DNA of 64,000 nt, taken from Colletes latitarsis (Eukaryota > Arthropoda > Insecta > Hymenoptera > Colletidae). Shown piece after piece: positions 63,401-64,000 of the stretch. The notes beneath the pieces are model-generated. The model was not told the DNA's origin and searched no databases. It was given only the letters and a program-made list of their open reading frames with translations. The first letter of the stretch is position 1. Each line of letters begins with the position of its first letter. The stretch lies in assembly GCF_051014445.1 (NCBI RefSeq), contig NW_027488366.1, positions 23,888,001 to 23,952,000 on the forward strand, written 5' to 3'. The position numbers and the translations under genes were made by a program.

Positions 63401-64000
63401 CGGGCTGTGACGTCGTTGCCTGTGACGTCGTGGTACGAGCTGCTCGTTCGGCAGGTTGCGGCCGGCTCGATGGAGCCGTATACCGCTTTTTCGGGCGTTT
63501 GTCCGACGAAACCGTTGTCGCAGGTTTACGACTTTCGGTTTCGCTACGAAAGGTCTCAAAATGCAGCAGAGCATGATGTCTGCCCTTGCACTTCGGGCAC
63601 CCCTCCTCGGATGGACAACGCGCGTTTCCATGCTGAGGTGACAAGCAGAGAATGCACCGCTGGCTATCTTTTATAAACTGATAGCGGCGGTTCGGGGTCA
63701 AGTTTCTGAATGCACCACATTTGGTCATTCTGTGCTCAAGGCCGCAAAATCCGCAGGTCACAGTTTTCTCAGCTGGACTTTCTAGAACGGAGTTGTGACT
63801 CCGTACTTTATGTTTCGGTGGGTGTTCGGTCGTAGGCTTGCTCGGACCTTCATCTAACATAGTTAGAGCCCTTGCATGCCCCTCCAGGAACTCTATCAGC
63901 TCGACATGCGAGGGATAGTCCGGGGTGAGACGTTGCGACCGTTCCCACTCAGCTTTCAGAGGCCCTTCTAAATGGCTTCGAATAGTATGGGCAAGCAGCC
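60462..64000 (-). CDS. pol: Gag-Pol polyprotein, partial: Gag C-terminus, zinc knuckles, protease, RT, RNase H, integrase zinc finger
   Basis: The frame is open from the right edge (first full codon at 63,998) to a TAA at 60,462-60,464, so the ATG at 63,860 is internal. Numbering from that ATG: the upstream 46 codons resemble the DUF1759 Gag end. Zinc knuckles follow at 36-48 (CX2CX3HX4C), 69-82 (CX2CX4HX4C) and 88-100 (CX2CX3HX4H). The DUF1758 aspartic protease has ALIDQGS with catalytic Asp193; Gln replaces the usual Ser/Thr after it. RT spans about 415-640 with Asp525 (LVADIEKMF) and YVDD at 601-604. RNase H has Asp781, Glu825, Asp855 and Asp901. The integrase HHCC finger has His1085, His1090, Cys1120 and Cys1123. 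All catalytic residues of protease, RT and RNase H are present, so these enzymes look intact. The rest of the integrase continues in the same frame after the stop. Confidence 0.92.
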   Translation of the reverse strand, partial: LLAHTIRSHLEGPLKAEWERSQRLTPDYPSHVELIEFLEGHARALTMLDEGPSKPTTEHPPKHKVRSHNSVLESPAEKTVTCGFCGLEHRMTKCGAFRNLTPNRRYQFIKDSQRCILCLSPQHGNARCPSEEGCPKCKGRHHALLHFETFRSETESRKPATTVSSDKRPKKRYTAPSSRPQPAERAARTTTSQATTSQPGTSHCIALGADVPKAVLLATASVRVYGENGASRIARALIDQGSESSFISANLTNDLKFSRRKSPATVTGLGGGRTQQIKYSVQMHLGTVQDTAPLVETRAYIVHKITSYASPLAGALKCDALRDLPLADPNPASGQPIEVLTGADLYAQIIRPGFRRISSTGPIAQETAFGWILSGPINAKGSKNKTLRTLHCNVLESLDTAIRKFWEVEELPSTSVHTKAEEECEMHFQKTVARDATGRFVVRLPFSYPRPDEALGNSYRIALSALGRLRKKLDTDQTLVREYTTFLEEYEELGHMTRIEPIDETRLYIPHRAVIRTESATTKLRVVFNATSRTTGGRSLNDILHVGPKLQNDITSVLTRWRLYEYVLVADIEKMFRQILVAPQDRRFQCILWRTPENEQLNAFELNTVTYGTACAPYLSMRTLLELKNQDGHRYPLAAPILEQDIYVDDVFMGAPDTSLLEKIRNQVCELLQRGGFKLRKWAGNSPLLLRNIPQSAHSHAVDLTLFDDSELKVLGLRWIPSGDYFYFNLQRFQPSALPMTKRNLFSEIAKLFDLLGWLSPVVIRAKILMQSQWLEKIQWDDQISANTLNTWNTFCVDWSSLNKLKIPRWINYGADTISVEIHGFCDASLAAYLAVTYLRVTTMSNVTSSTLIMAKTRVAPIKTQSIPVLELNGAVLLAELIVHVEKSLSLKVDRIICWTDSTIALAWLRKHASTWKVLIANRVSKVQTLLPNAEWRHVPTRFNPADLNSRGVEAAELLQSKLWISGPSWLTESKDCWPKTPSSIETEEGKRKVHAHVAIPEKEWEFVFRFSTWNKLLRVTAYCLRLRGPMQGERRSYDAKIVDASEMQLASERIVRYIQRTHFAKEYRCLKNHRKIPAKSTLKSLNPFLDDKDVLRVGGRLENTTLSWETKHPIILPKHHVSTMIIRQCHIDTLHGGLQLTMYTVRQRFWILGCRNAARTVIHGCMRCVRWRVKTST

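Larger units (their letters stand above)
56950..64000 (-). mobile_element. BEL/Pao-type LTR retrotransposon, 3' part, inserted in the satellite
   Basis: An LTR retrotransposon in minus orientation, truncated by the right edge of the window. Transcript order runs from right to left: end of gag, zinc knuckles, protease, RT, RNase H, integrase, DUF5641, a spacer, an extra ORF, a polypurine tract and the 3' LTR. Protease placed before RT, RNase H before integrase, an RT with YVDD, a protease of DUF1758 type and a DUF5641 C-terminus identify the BEL/Pao group. Two in-frame TAA codons in the integrase region suggest this copy cannot make its full polyprotein; no frameshift was seen. The left edge cuts a satellite monomer 118 bp after its ATGCGTTATCC start. 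The 5' LTR, primer-binding site, most of gag and the second target-site copy lie outside. Confidence 0.9.

Noticed and set aside
60674..63676. Plus-strand ORFs of 64-147 codons opposite pol
   Set aside because: Antisense shadows of the long pol frame; no domains are recognised in them.

Overview
The window is eukaryotic, most likely arthropod, and has two parts. Bases 1 to about 56,949 are one uninterrupted tandem satellite array with a 176-bp monomer, roughly 323 copies, continuing off the left edge. Bases 56,950 to 64,000 are the 3' portion of a BEL/Pao-type LTR retrotransposon in minus orientation, running off the right edge. No ordinary host gene, tRNA, rRNA or CRISPR array is visible. 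BEL/Pao elements are restricted to animals. The order gag-like DUF1759, zinc knuckles, DUF1758 protease, RT, RNase H, integrase, DUF5641 is typical of insect copies. I cannot name the species.

Satellite array: the landmark GCGTTATCC recurs at multiples of 176 bp. Between positions 2,794 and 56,832 there are 307 monomers with a net excess of only about 6 bp, so nothing sizeable is inserted. Monomers fall into at least four sequence classes, called A to D here. Long in-register duplications lie on top of this: 4,404, 5,458 and 1,056 bp in the left part; 1,936 and 2,288 bp at 14-18 kb; four near-identical monomers at 23.5-24.1 kb; then very similar 3,521, 4,752, 3,693, 1,231 and 11,083 bp units from 32 kb onward. 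The right part therefore looks the most recently amplified. Every monomer carries a GTGGTACCAC-centred dyad or a derivative of it, an AAACC-N-GGTTT dyad about 26 bp upstream, and an 11-bp subrepeat. A nucleosome-sized monomer with higher-order structure fits a centromeric or pericentromeric satellite, but the sequence alone does not prove function.

Retrotransposon: the array stops abruptly inside a monomer at a TGTT terminus. Read on the minus strand from the right edge, the element shows the end of Gag, three zinc knuckles, an aspartic protease, RT (YVDD), RNase H, and an integrase with an HHCC finger, a DDE core and a DUF5641 tail. All of these are in one reading frame, broken only by two TAA codons. 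After a hairpin-containing spacer comes an unrecognised 205-codon ORF with proline-rich and strongly basic stretches, then a G-rich polypurine tract and a putative 1,540-bp 3' LTR with a TATA-like box and AATAAA signals. The 5' LTR and most of gag lie outside the window.

The best leads are the nested, in-register higher-order architecture of the satellite, the conserved dyads in each monomer, the insertion of a BEL/Pao element directly into the array, and the element's unexplained accessory ORF.
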